Assembly (NCBI RefSeq): GCF_039555335.1
Contig: NC_092646.1
Span: 31,139,680-31,203,679 of the forward strand
DNA: 64,000 bases
Source of the DNA: Amphiura filiformis
Lineage: Eukaryota > Echinodermata > Ophiuroidea > Amphilepidida > Amphiuridae
Reading direction: 5' to 3'
Each line of letters starts with the position of its first letter. Positions within the stretch are counted from its first letter, which is position 1. Positions 58,401-64,000 of the stretch are shown here, one piece after another. The position numbers were made by a program, and so were the translations under genes. The notes under the pieces were generated by a model, which worked only from the letters and a program-made list of their open reading frames with translations, was not told the DNA's origin and did no database searches.

Positions 58401-61400
58401 GTGTGTTTTCTTCACTTTTGAGAAATTGCCTTGGTGCCCTTCTCAAATTTTTTACAGTTGCCATGGTGCCCTCTTGCAATATTACAAACTGCTGTGCTGC
58501 CTTGCCTTTTCAGTGAAAATCCAAGGCAATTATCAACTTACCCTAAAAAGGTTGCTGTGCCCCTTCAGATCCTTAATTCGATGGCTGAGTGCATTACTCT
58601 GAAGGTTTCTCCGGCAATAACAACATTATGCCTTATATGTTAGAAAAATTTTGACCATAAAAAACTAATAAAAACAGCCGTTTCTCAACATGCGATATAT
58701 TCAAAGTTCCTGGGCACTGACTGCTCAATTGTCGTTAGCCTTCATTGTGTATTGGGACGTCATTGCCCTAGACAATTTCGGCACCCAGAAAGTTTGAATA
58801 TCACGTGTTGGGAGACTTCCTTCAAATTTAATTCAGTGAAAACTTCAGCATGCATCTTTCCTTTATTAGGCAAAAAAAAAAAGGTTTGGCTCAAAGCTCA
58901 GGGAAATGCTGAATATTTTTTATTTCAAATTAAAAAAAAAAAAATTTCTGTCAAAATTCGGCGAAAATCAGATTTTTTTCTCAAAATACCATAAAAATAC
59001 ACAAGTCGGGGTGGCATTTGCTTTCAAACCGCTTGTGAGCTTTAAGACAAACTTTTTTTTTTTGGCCTTAATGGACATGAGATTGTAATATTGTGATAAT
59101 ACCTCAAAAAAAAGTCTGGGAAAAAGTCCAAAAAGGCAGGCTTTTGAGTATGTGATGCAGACGACAGAACAAAATTTACACCAAGTTAAATAAAAATGAA
59201 ATGGGGAGTAAAAAAATGCTTAAGAATGCACATACGATCGTTTTTGACTGGAAATTTTTTAACTTTATCAATTATATCTTTTAAATTAACAAAAACACAC
59301 ATAAATTGTACATTTTTGGGAAGGGAATGGTGAAAGGTATTAGAACTGTACCTTTGAAATTTCCGGCCCATCATGAATCAGACCCTTTCCTTTCATCTTT
59401 TCTTTTCCAAAAATGTAAACTTTCATATACTTGTTTTTGTTACTTTAAAAGTGAACATAAAGTTTTCAAATTTCCCGCCAAAACAATCCTGCTTGTATCC
59501 TTAAAAGTACCCACTTTCTCTCACCTCACTCATATTGTTCTCACCATCATTTGTTCTGTGTTGAAGAGGGCCAAAATAAATGAGGAGAAAAACGTCTCCT
59601 GCAAGAAAAAGTTGAGCTTGCTTTGGTGGAGCAGCAGGTAGCAACACAAGAGCAACAGGCTAAACAAGCCAAAGAAATGGTAGGTTCATATCCCTTGTAT
59701 CTTTTTTGATAAGAAAATTCTGGATTATGATGTGTTTGTTGAACTTTGAAACAAAGCGAAGTGGTAGGTTCAAATCCCTTTTTGTCTTGTCTCACCGAAA
59801 AGAGACTATGTAAACACTTTACCGTATGGAGGGATGTATGTGTGTGCAATGTGCATGTATGGATGTATGTTTATTTAAGTTTCGGTTAAGGTTTATACCC
59901 GGGTTTTTACAATGGCCCTTAGTAGAGAGATATTATTTGTGTCATTTGTCAAAGGTCATTTTCCAAAAATTACTCAAAATGTTCCTTTGTCCACAGAATC
60001 CAATGTAGTTTGATGTTACTTCAGAAGAGGGATCCTTGGGTGAGGGGTCCTTAGTAACTCAGGAATATGAGGTCAAAGGTCATGGTTTTGTTAAATTTCT
60101 TGTTACAGCTGCTAAAATGCTCCCATTTCCAAAGTATAAGGTCTCTGTCTACTAACTTGGACACAAGTGTGTATGTAGAGTGTCAAAGGTTATTTTCCAC
60201 AATTGCTCAAAATGCTTCCGGCTTGCCCACAAAATGTATTTTGATGTGACTTCCGTAAAGTGACCCTTGAGTGATGTCCAAAGTGGTACTTGGGAATATG
60301 GGGTCAAATGTTATCTTGGGGTAATTGTTATTAAAGTTGCAAAAAATGCTTCCACTTTCATATGTTAAGGCTTCTGTCCATGTAAATTGGACACAACTGT
60401 ACATGAGCAGTGGAGTATTATGTAAGCTATATTGTAGGTCAAAGGTCACAGGTCATTTGAACTTTGAAATCATTTTCCCAAATTGCTCAATTTGATGCAA
60501 AACTGCGCCAAAAAGCTATCCCTACACTGGTAAGAAAAATCCTAATTTTAAAACTAAACCATATTTGGGTAAATGTTTATTTAATAGATGCACCAATCCA
60601 GCACATTATGACACCCCATTGAATCCCCCCCCCCCCCCCACTTTTTAGATTCTTGAGCGCCGTCCTGGCTAAAAAAAATTGGGTCTACAATTCTGTAAAC
60701 CCCCCAGCTAGGTAATGAGTTATGAAAAGTACAGAGAAGTAAAAACTTAAATAAAAACTGTTTTAAATAACACTTCATTGAAGAAACTGTGTTGTCTCTT
60801 TGTTGCACTTGTTGGAATCTTTTTTTGCGCCTTGTATAGGCCAGTTTGTCACTTTTAAAATTGGACCTTCGTCTATTCAATTGCTTGTAACTTTACTTCT
60901 GGAGGTCACATTGGATTCAATGTGGTGTCATAATGTACAAGATTAGTAAGTGTATCTATTAAAAAAACAAATTTACCCCAATATGGCTCAGTTTTGAAAT
61001 TGTGATTATTTTTCCAAGTGTAAGGATACTTTTTTGGCGCAGTATAGTTGGCACACTTTGACAATATGTTAGAACTCTTCTTTGCCGCTCTGAGAGTTTA
61101 ATGAGAAGTTCAAACCTTCCCTTTCCCCTTCTCTCCCCCATTCCCCCTCAACCAATGTTGGGGAGACTGGAGAGCCCAATGGGAAAAGTGCTTTCATCAA
61201 CATTGAACTGGGGAGAGAGGCGATTTGGATTTACATTTAGTATGCCAGAGTGTGCCAACATTAATTTCCTTGATTGTAGGGGTCATTTGGATCTAATTTT
61301 ATTAGGTCCAACATAATATATATTGTTAGAAAACTAACATGGCTTAAGTATAACACCCAAAATAGAGAACGCAAAAGCATGTGACATTTGAGAGCTGGGA

Positions 61401-63891
61401 TCTGCTTGTTGTATTGTGTGCACAGGGTGGTATTTGCATAAATACTTGTTTTATTCTATAATATATATTTTGTGTCCCAAATTGATTTCTTAGGAGAAAT
61501 TGCTTCAGCAGTTAGCAGATCAAAATAAGGAGATCAGAGCACAGAAGCTGCAAATACAACAAGGTATTGCAGGACCTTCCACTCGACCTGACACAGTAAG
61601 TATATAAGGGTGTGTGCGTTTTTATCAGCAGTGGCAAACAAAGGCACACACACATGTGAGAAATCTGTGTATAAGGCCAAAAAAGGTTTGTCTCAAAGCT
61701 CACATGTGGATTGAAAACAAATGGGAAATGCGATTTTTTTTTTTATTCCCGACTTGGTATTTTTATGGTATTTTGAGAAAAAAAATCAGATTTTCACAGA
61801 ATATTTCCGGAAAAAATTTTGTAATAAATAAAAAAAAATTTCTGCATTTCTTTTTTGTTCAAATCGCGCAATTTTACAAATGCACGCTCAAGCTTAGAGA
61901 CAGACCTTTTTTTTGGCCTAAACAAAGAAGATCACAGGAAAATAAAGTTGAACCTTGTATGTCTAATCTGAACGCCTCCCCAATTGATTTGAAAATTTAG
62001 AAAATTCTGTAGGAAAATTGCTGAGAAATGACTTGTGCCCTTCCAATCAGGCCCAGTGCCCCCATTATGGTTTGGGCCCCCTCCCATAGGATGACTCACG
62101 CTACACCACTGAACGAAAGTTTGATATTTTAGGACATCATCCTGTTAATGTTACAACAATTTGGTTAAATACATTCAAAGGAACGATATGTTTCTTCACT
62201 AAAATCTGAATATTTCTTCGAATGCTATGTTTATCTATCATCACTAACATTAACCCCCTGAGCACTACCTGCCAATCTAACTTTGCCTTTGATTGGTCAA
62301 TTACATGATATTTTTACTTTAATCACCAATCTGAATGGAGCTTTGCAAATAATTCACCCCAATATTTTTGCGTGGTGAAATTATTCTAACAATGTTGCTG
62401 ATTGGGCCAATTGATAATGAAAACTTCTTTTTGGCCAATCGGCAGGTAGTTCTCATGGGGTTAAGCCAAACAAAATAACATGCATGATCAAGTTGTCATG
62501 GACACTGCTATTAGACCTGTTACAAGACTACAAAGTGACAGGTGATGGACCAAACACACATACAAGAATAGGCATTATTATTAGAATTTTATTATACAAC
62601 AGAGGTCTCTGAAATTTTAATATATTATGAAAAACTTAATTAAAAAAATATTTAGCGATGGAAATAAATATCAATCCATGGAAAATCTTGTTATGCACTC
62701 ACAAACATGGAAGAGAAAAAAACTGCTCTAAAAATTAATCAATTTGGTATTATAAACTGTCTAGTGTAATAGATTCTTACAGATTCCTCATGACCTTTCC
62801 AATACAAACTATCGGTCCACTTTTCCTATTCTACTCCGTATTAAACCAGATGACCTCTACAAACCCCTGCGTGCTACGCTATAGGACCAGCAACAGCCGT
62901 CGGCGGTTTAGTGTTAAAATCGGGAAAATGGTAATAGTCACAATTTATGCTAAGGTGTATATGGATTTCATATACATTTGTACACTTTGTGTATTTTTTT
63001 CGTGAATTTTGATGGCTGTTATACACACCGCCCGATTTTTTTTGTATAAAAAAATACGACAAAATCACCCATACCACAAAACACGCGACCTTGCACAGGA
63101 CTGAGCTAGTCTCGCAATGCACCAGCAGGTGTCTGCAGAAAAACTGCCCTGGAAAAGTACTGCAGCGTCGCAGCAAATATGCAAAGGTGTCTGAACCTAG
63201 TTAACGGTTTATATTAACTAAATTTACCCTAGTTTACTTCAATAAGTAAACTATAAGCTCCGACCATCAGTTTCAAATTGATAACGGTCAGATATTTCAG
63301 TAAGTTTTCAGGTCAAAATTTCTCTGCTTGTCAGGTTTCGTTCACTCAAGGTTATTGAACGCTGTTCTCCACATAGGATATTTCGGTTGGTTGCAGTTTT
63401 CTGCGGGTATGATTTTAGAATTTTTTTACTACGTGGCATGATTTTATATGCTGCTTTTTTGTTTACTTTAATAAATAATGATTACTCTTACTTATATTTG
63501 TCTTTGGATGAACTACAGAAAACATATCCGTTACTACACTTTAGGGCCTACATTTCAGCGCATAAAAACTATATATTTTTCTACTCTTTATAATACCAAC
63601 CACCTACTTGTGTGAATAATGGTACTGTCTGAATGGATGGTAAATGGTAGCAAGGTTGTCCTTCAGTTAAGTTGCTGTTGAACCTGGTATATCATGGAAG
63701 GTCGCGATTAACCCAAATTAATAGACGTTCGTGGGACAAAGGTCGCGCATATGCGCAGCACAGTAGAAAGATTGAATTGCCTTACTCCTATATTCTGCAC
63801 TGTTACAGGCCTACAGCGATGGCGAAGATGATGATGATGCACAGCAGCCTGCTGAACCAGGACCAATTCCACACAAGATTGCTAAAGTCAA
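34394..63891 (+). CDS. MORC3-like gene B, 5' part (exons joined; 3' end outside window)
   Basis: A MORC-family nuclear ATPase, about 610 codons visible. Exons: 34394-34432, 34608-34680, 37367-37499, 40868-41088, 42919-43111, 44223-44370, 45657-45788, 46619-46744, 47818-47915, 48623-48733, 53026-53160, 53534-53611, 58268-58332, 59585-59679, 61494-61595 and 63809-63891. The GHKL ATPase has the AELIDNAYDPD motif (Glu35 general base, Asn39 Mg2+ ligand), DDGNGLD and the [16 protein letters not shown] lid; the S5 domain follows with its [10 protein letters not shown] and IKPYEKVG motifs; the CW finger is at about residues 425-470. ATP binding closes MORC dimers on DNA and the CW finger reads H3K4 methylation (family knowledge). 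All catalytic motifs are intact. One intron is of the U12 AT-AC type. The start is the first in-frame ATG upstream of the GHKL motif, in good context (AAAATGG). Confidence 0.93.
34608..34680 (+). CDS. Gene B exon 2: ATPase motif I
   Basis: It reads [20 protein letters not shown] then AELI, with the catalytic Glu of AELID. The exon ends at phase 1, splitting the Asp codon with the next exon. Acceptor TTTTCAG, donor GTAAGC. Confidence 0.95.
35229..35882. mobile_element. Long hairpin MITE (family M4), interrupted copy
   Basis: It shares its body with 44871-45540: the left end AAGGGATGGGGTATGAACGT, TTATTGTGGGACATTAGAGC and the right arm to CAATTCGATATGTCTGA. It is interrupted by a 240-base insertion at 35299-35540. 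Confidence 0.85.
35299..35540. mobile_element. Insertion in the M4 copy: (TAA)n and ATAGCGCTTTACA segment
   Basis: The insert starts with about six ATA/TAA units, then TCTTATATAGCGCTTTACAT and CCCTTAGCGCTT, a 3' tail motif common in retroposed repeats of marine animals (recalled). It sits between CATATCGAA and TGCATTCTGAA, which are joined in the intact copy at 44871. Confidence 0.65.
36080..37030. other. Intron 2 of gene B, nothing recognised
   Basis: AT-rich sequence with no long frame, RNA gene or clear repeat. Confidence 0.5.
37035..37276. mobile_element. Hairpin MITE with TAAAGAGGAAACC ends
   Basis: TTAAAGAGGAAACC at the left and GGTTTCCTCTTTAA at the right are inverted; CTGGTTATCAAATTAATCA and its complement pair inside. 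It ends 90 bases before exon 3. Confidence 0.8.
37367..37499 (+). CDS. Gene B exon 3: ATPase Asn and DxGxG
   Basis: It reads (D)[19 protein letters not shown] through [20 protein letters not shown]. It holds the Mg2+-binding Asn and the DDGNG ATP-binding motif of the GHKL fold. Acceptor TTTGCAG, donor GTAATT. Confidence 0.95.
37513..37862. mobile_element. Hairpin MITE after exon 3
   Basis: GTACCCCTCGATAAATTTGT at the left and ACAAAATTTATCAGGGGGTG at the right pair; TCTCAAAAATAATAACACA and TGTTGTTATTTTTTGAGA continue the stem, with CTGGAATTTCAGTGA inside. Confidence 0.8.
37929..38678. mobile_element. TA-flanked MITE (family M1), copy 2
   Basis: Same ends and body as 14069-14904 (for example TTTTCACAACTGATCTTTTC, TTTTGATGTA(A/C)TAAATATCAG), with TA on both sides. 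About 85 bases shorter because of internal deletions. Confidence 0.8.
38690..39430. other. Intron 3 of gene B, no feature assigned
   Basis: Contains a short inverted GCCGCC...GGCGGC pair near 39050 and a GATGCCGGC/GCCGGCATC palindrome near 39275-39300, otherwise nothing named. Confidence 0.4.
39470..39710 (+). repeat. Degenerate CCCGTACTCATGG minisatellite
   Basis: Variants of (C)CCGTACCCGTAC, CATGGCT(C)GGAC and CCGCACT(CATG) repeat about 15 times. The two overlapping long frames here (Arg-Thr or Pro-Tyr rich) are a by-product of the repeat and are not genes. Confidence 0.75.
39735..40130. repeat. Dispersed repeat family R1, complete copy
   Basis: It contains in one block both halves seen separately at 420-700 and 1385-1535 in the upstream gene. 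Ends in an A/C-rich CAAACAGACAAAAA stretch. Confidence 0.7.
40868..41088 (+). CDS. Gene B exon 4: ATP lid
   Basis: It reads [20 protein letters not shown], then [12 protein letters not shown] with the lid, and continues to [11 protein letters not shown]. It ends in the middle of a codon, one base before ATATCCTTTT. No GT donor fits the frame; the AT-AC donor does. Confidence 0.93.
41157..41642. mobile_element. Hairpin MITE inside the U12 intron
   Basis: TAAAGTCTGCACAAAAAGTA at the left and its complement ending GTGCAGACTTTA at the right are perfect; arms of about 230 bases include ACGCAGCTGTTAT and AATACCCGAATTTAAA. Confidence 0.85.
41668..42032. mobile_element. Hairpin MITE (family M5), copy 1
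   Basis: ATCACAACATTATGCCTTAT at the left pairs with ATAAGGCACAATGTTGTGAT at the right; ACACGCGATATTCAAAATTC and AATTTTGAATATAGTGTGTT continue. A partial copy is at 58600-58835. Confidence 0.8.
42172..42434. mobile_element. Hairpin element with ATATATGTGACATGATCAAGG ends, copy 2
   Basis: TGTGACAAGATCAAGGAGAA at the left pairs with CCCCTTGATCATGTCACATA at the right. Its layout is shared with 26527-26775. Confidence 0.7.
42919..43111 (+). CDS. Gene B exon 5: transducer (S5) start
   Basis: It reads [20 protein letters not shown], then [14 protein letters not shown] and [17 protein letters not shown](I/L)F and GTRIIIYNL are conserved in MORC3/4. It starts after AC at 42918 and ends before GTGAGA at phase 2. 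Confidence 0.92.
43130..44215. other. Intron 5 of gene B, nothing recognised
   Basis: Two open frames of 117-138 codons occur here by chance; their translations resemble no family known to me and lack domain structure. Confidence 0.5.
44223..44370 (+). CDS. Gene B exon 6: S5 domain
   Basis: It reads [20 protein letters not shown] and ends in an acidic [17 protein letters not shown] segment. LEFDF..D..DI and YSLR are family landmarks. Acceptor ATGTCAG, donor GTAAGT, phase 0. Confidence 0.93.
44485..44605. repeat. Fragment of the TGTCCAGG element
   Basis: GTCCAGGATCT, GGGCTTTCAGAGTTATG, TTAATGGCTAAAAT(T/C)GCCAAAAA and CCCCCTGGACA match 10434-10592; the G-rich middle is missing. Confidence 0.65.
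44871..45540. mobile_element. Long hairpin MITE (family M4), intact copy
   Basis: Two arms of about 310 bases fold on each other, from TTAAGGGAAGGGGTATGAGC / ...TCTAGATCCCTTAA to the loop near 45185-45205. Matching segments include GACGATCAATTGAAAATTTTG and the TCGAATTGCATTCTGAATACG block. It ends 116 bases before exon 7. Confidence 0.9.
45657..45788 (+). CDS. Gene B exon 7: S5 domain
   Basis: It reads [20 protein letters not shown] followed by [29 protein letters not shown] and LRGKKV are strongly conserved in MORC3/4. 44 codons, phase 0 on both sides. Confidence 0.95.
46619..46744 (+). CDS. Gene B exon 8: S5 domain
   Basis: It reads [20 protein letters not shown], then [32 protein letters not shown] carries the conserved Lys that contacts the ATP phosphates in this family. 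42 codons, phase 0 on both sides. Confidence 0.95.
46768..47036. mobile_element. Hairpin MITE with GGGGCTGTGCA ends
   Basis: GGGGCTGTGCAATAATTATG and CATAATTACTGCACAGCCCC are terminal complements. C-rich TTGCCCCC tracts lie inside. Related fragments at 5-110 and about 2640-3580. Confidence 0.8.
47311..47381 (+). repeat. Interstitial TTAGGG repeats
   Basis: About ten TTAGGG or near-TTAGGG units (TTAGAG, TTAGGATTTAGGG, TAAAGG) in one block inside an intron of gene B. TTAGGG is the metazoan telomere repeat, here at an internal position. Confidence 0.85.
47818..47915 (+). CDS. Gene B exon 9: end of S5
   Basis: It reads [20 protein letters not shown], then [13 protein letters not shown]. The GVGVLG.VECNF...HNKQDF block closes the ATPase module in MORC3/4. 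Acceptor TCTCAG, donor GTGAGT. Confidence 0.95.
48623..48733 (+). CDS. Gene B exon 10: KLNDYW segment
   Basis: It reads [20 protein letters not shown] and then [16 protein letters not shown]. It is the intact counterpart of the frameshifted exon 218-329 of gene A and shows the correct length (111). Confidence 0.95.
48889..49173 (-). mobile_element. piggyBac-type MITE with telomere-like ends (family M3), copy 3
   Basis: 285 bases with CCCTAACCC and GGGTTAGGG inverted ends, flanked on both sides by TTAA (48885-48888, 49174-49177). On the minus strand it carries an intact B box (GGTTCGAATCC) in a tRNA-like context. It is the best-preserved copy. Confidence 0.85.
50021..52534. mobile_element. 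Long non-coding element with TACCGTAATTTC ends
   Basis: TACCGTAATTTCTGGAATAT and, at the other end, the complement of TACCGTAATTTCCGGCATAT form 27-bp inverted repeats 2.5 kb apart. GCGGCTTATAC motifs cluster near both ends (about five in all). No transposase frame; longest open frame about 78 codons. Confidence 0.85.
53026..53160 (+). CDS. Gene B exon 11: CW zinc finger
   Basis: It reads [20 protein letters not shown], then [13 protein letters not shown]. It has CDRC, WRKLP and WFC; the fourth Cys is in the next exon (RCD). The first Trp and the second Trp of the methyl-lysine cage are present. Acceptor AAACAG, donor GTGAGT. Confidence 0.96.
53534..53611 (+). CDS. Gene B exon 12: last CW cysteine, acidic tail
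   Basis: It reads [20 protein letters not shown], then TFKKRQ. The (C)...EEPED...P.Y.K segment follows the CW in MORC3. The LINE lies in the intron after it. Confidence 0.94.
54917..56880 (-). pseudogene. LINE reverse transcriptase and C-terminal domain
   Basis: The open frame 56659-54917 gives 580 residues, and the same frame continues upstream to about 56880. RT motifs: [47 protein letters not shown], and the catalytic FADDTN. It copies the element's RNA at the nicked target site. The region around 55440-55500 is locally out of frame (compensating indels between KHY and SKYNG), and a single-base shift separates it from the endonuclease frame near 56880. These breaks make the copy probably inactive. 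C-terminal NSLLLTSN motif present. Confidence 0.85.
56874..57974 (-). pseudogene. LINE apurinic-type endonuclease
   Basis: 366 residues. Landmarks of the APE fold: [30 protein letters not shown] (catalytic Glu), [10 protein letters not shown] (GDFN), LIDNIFTN, and SDHFPVF (the terminal Asp-His pair). It nicks target DNA so that the RT can prime (family knowledge). The frame stops at 56874 with a TAA created by a one-base shift in an A-run; the next frame resumes at once as the RT linker ([14 protein letters not shown]). No upstream gag-like ORF is seen. Confidence 0.88.
58268..58332 (+). CDS. Gene B exon 13: charged helix
   Basis: It reads [18 protein letters not shown] after a CCCCAG acceptor. 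It has 65 bases, so the frame leaves at phase 1, whereas the matching gene A exon (8531-8570) leaves at phase 0. Either the intron phase shifted or a five-A run at 58320-58324 has one A too many. Confidence 0.75.
58600..58835. mobile_element. Hairpin MITE (family M5), partial copy
   Basis: ACAACATTATGCCTTATATG, GACCATAAAAA...AATAAAAACAGC and CAACATGCGATATATTCAAA follow the order of 41668-42032, with the right end truncated. Confidence 0.65.
58868..59066. mobile_element. Hairpin MITE with AGGCCAAAAAA-type ends, copy 1
   Basis: TTAGGCAAAAAAAAAAGGTT...GGCTCAAAGCTC at the left pairs with GAGCTTTAAGACAAAC...TTTTTGGCCTTAA at the right. AT-rich interior. Same family as 61673-61919. Confidence 0.65.
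59585..59679 (+). CDS. Gene B exon 14: coiled coil segment
   Basis: It reads [20 protein letters not shown], then [11 protein letters not shown], and ends before GTAGGT at phase 0. With the acceptor ATGAG|GAG the frame fits exon 13 exactly, but this acceptor has no pyrimidine tract. A better-looking acceptor at 59566 would need one more A in the run 59588-59592. No counterpart was recognised in gene A. Confidence 0.65.
59940..60470 (+). repeat. Three decayed ~180-base units with DR1-like AGGTCAAAGGTCA
   Basis: Units repeat TCAAAGGT(C/T)AT, ATT(G/A)CTCAAAATG(C/T)TTCC, and AATATG(A/G)GGTCAAA. Exact AGGTCA-A-AGGTCA sites are at 60070-60082 and 60436-60448, the latter followed by a third half-site. 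Intronic. Confidence 0.7.
60480..61490. other. Intron 14 of gene B, nothing recognised
   Basis: Includes poly-C and poly-A tracts (near 60625) but no identifiable gene or hairpin. Confidence 0.5.
61494..61595 (+). CDS. Gene B exon 15: coiled coil segment
   Basis: It reads [20 protein letters not shown], then [14 protein letters not shown]. 34 codons, phase 0 on both sides, TTCTTAG acceptor and GTAAGT donor. No counterpart was recognised in gene A. Confidence 0.85.
61673..61919. mobile_element. Hairpin MITE with AGGCCAAAAAA-type ends, copy 2
   Basis: AAGGCCAAAAAAGGTTTGTC...TCAAAGCTC at the left and AGCTTAGAGACAGACC...TTTTTTGGCCT at the right are complements. It starts 78 bases after exon 15. 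Confidence 0.75.
62254..62460. mobile_element. TTAA-flanked MITE (family M2), copy 2
   Basis: 207 bases with TTAA on each side (62250-62253, 62461-62464), in opposite orientation to 15997-16203: it starts CCCCCTGAGCACTACCTGCC and ends GGCAGGTAGTTCTCATGGGG. Identical length and the same interior order, reversed. Confidence 0.85.
62470..63800. other. Intron 15 of gene B, nothing recognised
   Basis: AT-rich intronic sequence; short open frames only. Confidence 0.5.
63809..63891 (+). CDS. Gene B exon 16: acidic linker
   Basis: It reads [20 protein letters not shown], then PHKIAKVK, matching gene A exon 10314-10393. The remaining exons (Pro-rich linker and coiled-coil tail) must lie downstream of the window. 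Confidence 0.92.
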
Positions 63892-64000
63892 GTAAGTTTT
63901 ATTTTACTCAGGCTAGAGGAGGAAGGGGGAATGGTGGAGGGAGGTGGAATGATATTTAGTTTTTATGTGTGTGACTGCATCTTACTATAAATAGGGGAAT

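Noticed and set aside
59547-59849. 100-codon minus-strand frame
   Set aside because: It is the antisense of exon 14 of gene B plus flanking intron.

Overview
The window is animal nuclear DNA: AT-rich, with short coding exons separated by long introns full of repeats. It carries two genes of the MORC family (GHKL ATPase, S5 fold, CW zinc finger, C-terminal coiled coil), closest by motif layout to vertebrate MORC3/MORC4. The exon-intron structure, the tRNA-derived SINE-like repeats, the apurinic-type LINE and the dense small hairpin transposons suggest a marine invertebrate deuterostome (echinoderm or hemichordate). That placement is inference and is not proven by any single feature.

Layout. 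(1) 218-18313, plus strand: the 3' part of MORC gene A, eight visible exons from the last ATPase-module exon through the CW finger, a Pro/Ser/Thr-rich linker and the coiled-coil C terminus to a stop codon. (2) 18314-34393: intergenic repeat country with a 55-bp satellite, a tandem duplication, nested hairpin elements, two decayed Tc1/mariner-type transposons and a tRNA-like remnant. (3) 34394-63891, plus strand: MORC gene B from its start codon through GHKL, S5, CW and the beginning of the C-terminal region, sixteen recognisable exons; its 3' end lies beyond the window. A and B are head-to-tail paralogs with matching exon borders over the shared part.

The most notable points are: an intron in gene B (41089-42918) with textbook minor-spliceosome (U12, AT-AC) signals, whose exact removal restores the expected protein; a one-base frameshift in the first visible exon of gene A; a hairpin element with a visible 8-bp target duplication nested inside another hairpin; TTAA-flanked elements whose ends are telomere-like CCCTAA units and which carry a tRNA-like B box; two otherwise different elements sharing TACCGTAA ends and TATAAGCC-type subterminal motifs; an almost complete APE-type LINE inside intron 12 of gene B; and repeats that scatter nuclear-receptor-type DR1 sites.

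MORC proteins are ATP-gated DNA clamps whose CW finger reads histone H3K4 methylation, so both genes probably encode chromatin or silencing factors. Everything else found is mobile-element debris. Coordinates of exons were set by reading frames, splice dinucleotides, and agreement between the two paralogs and the known family layout; no search or alignment program was run.
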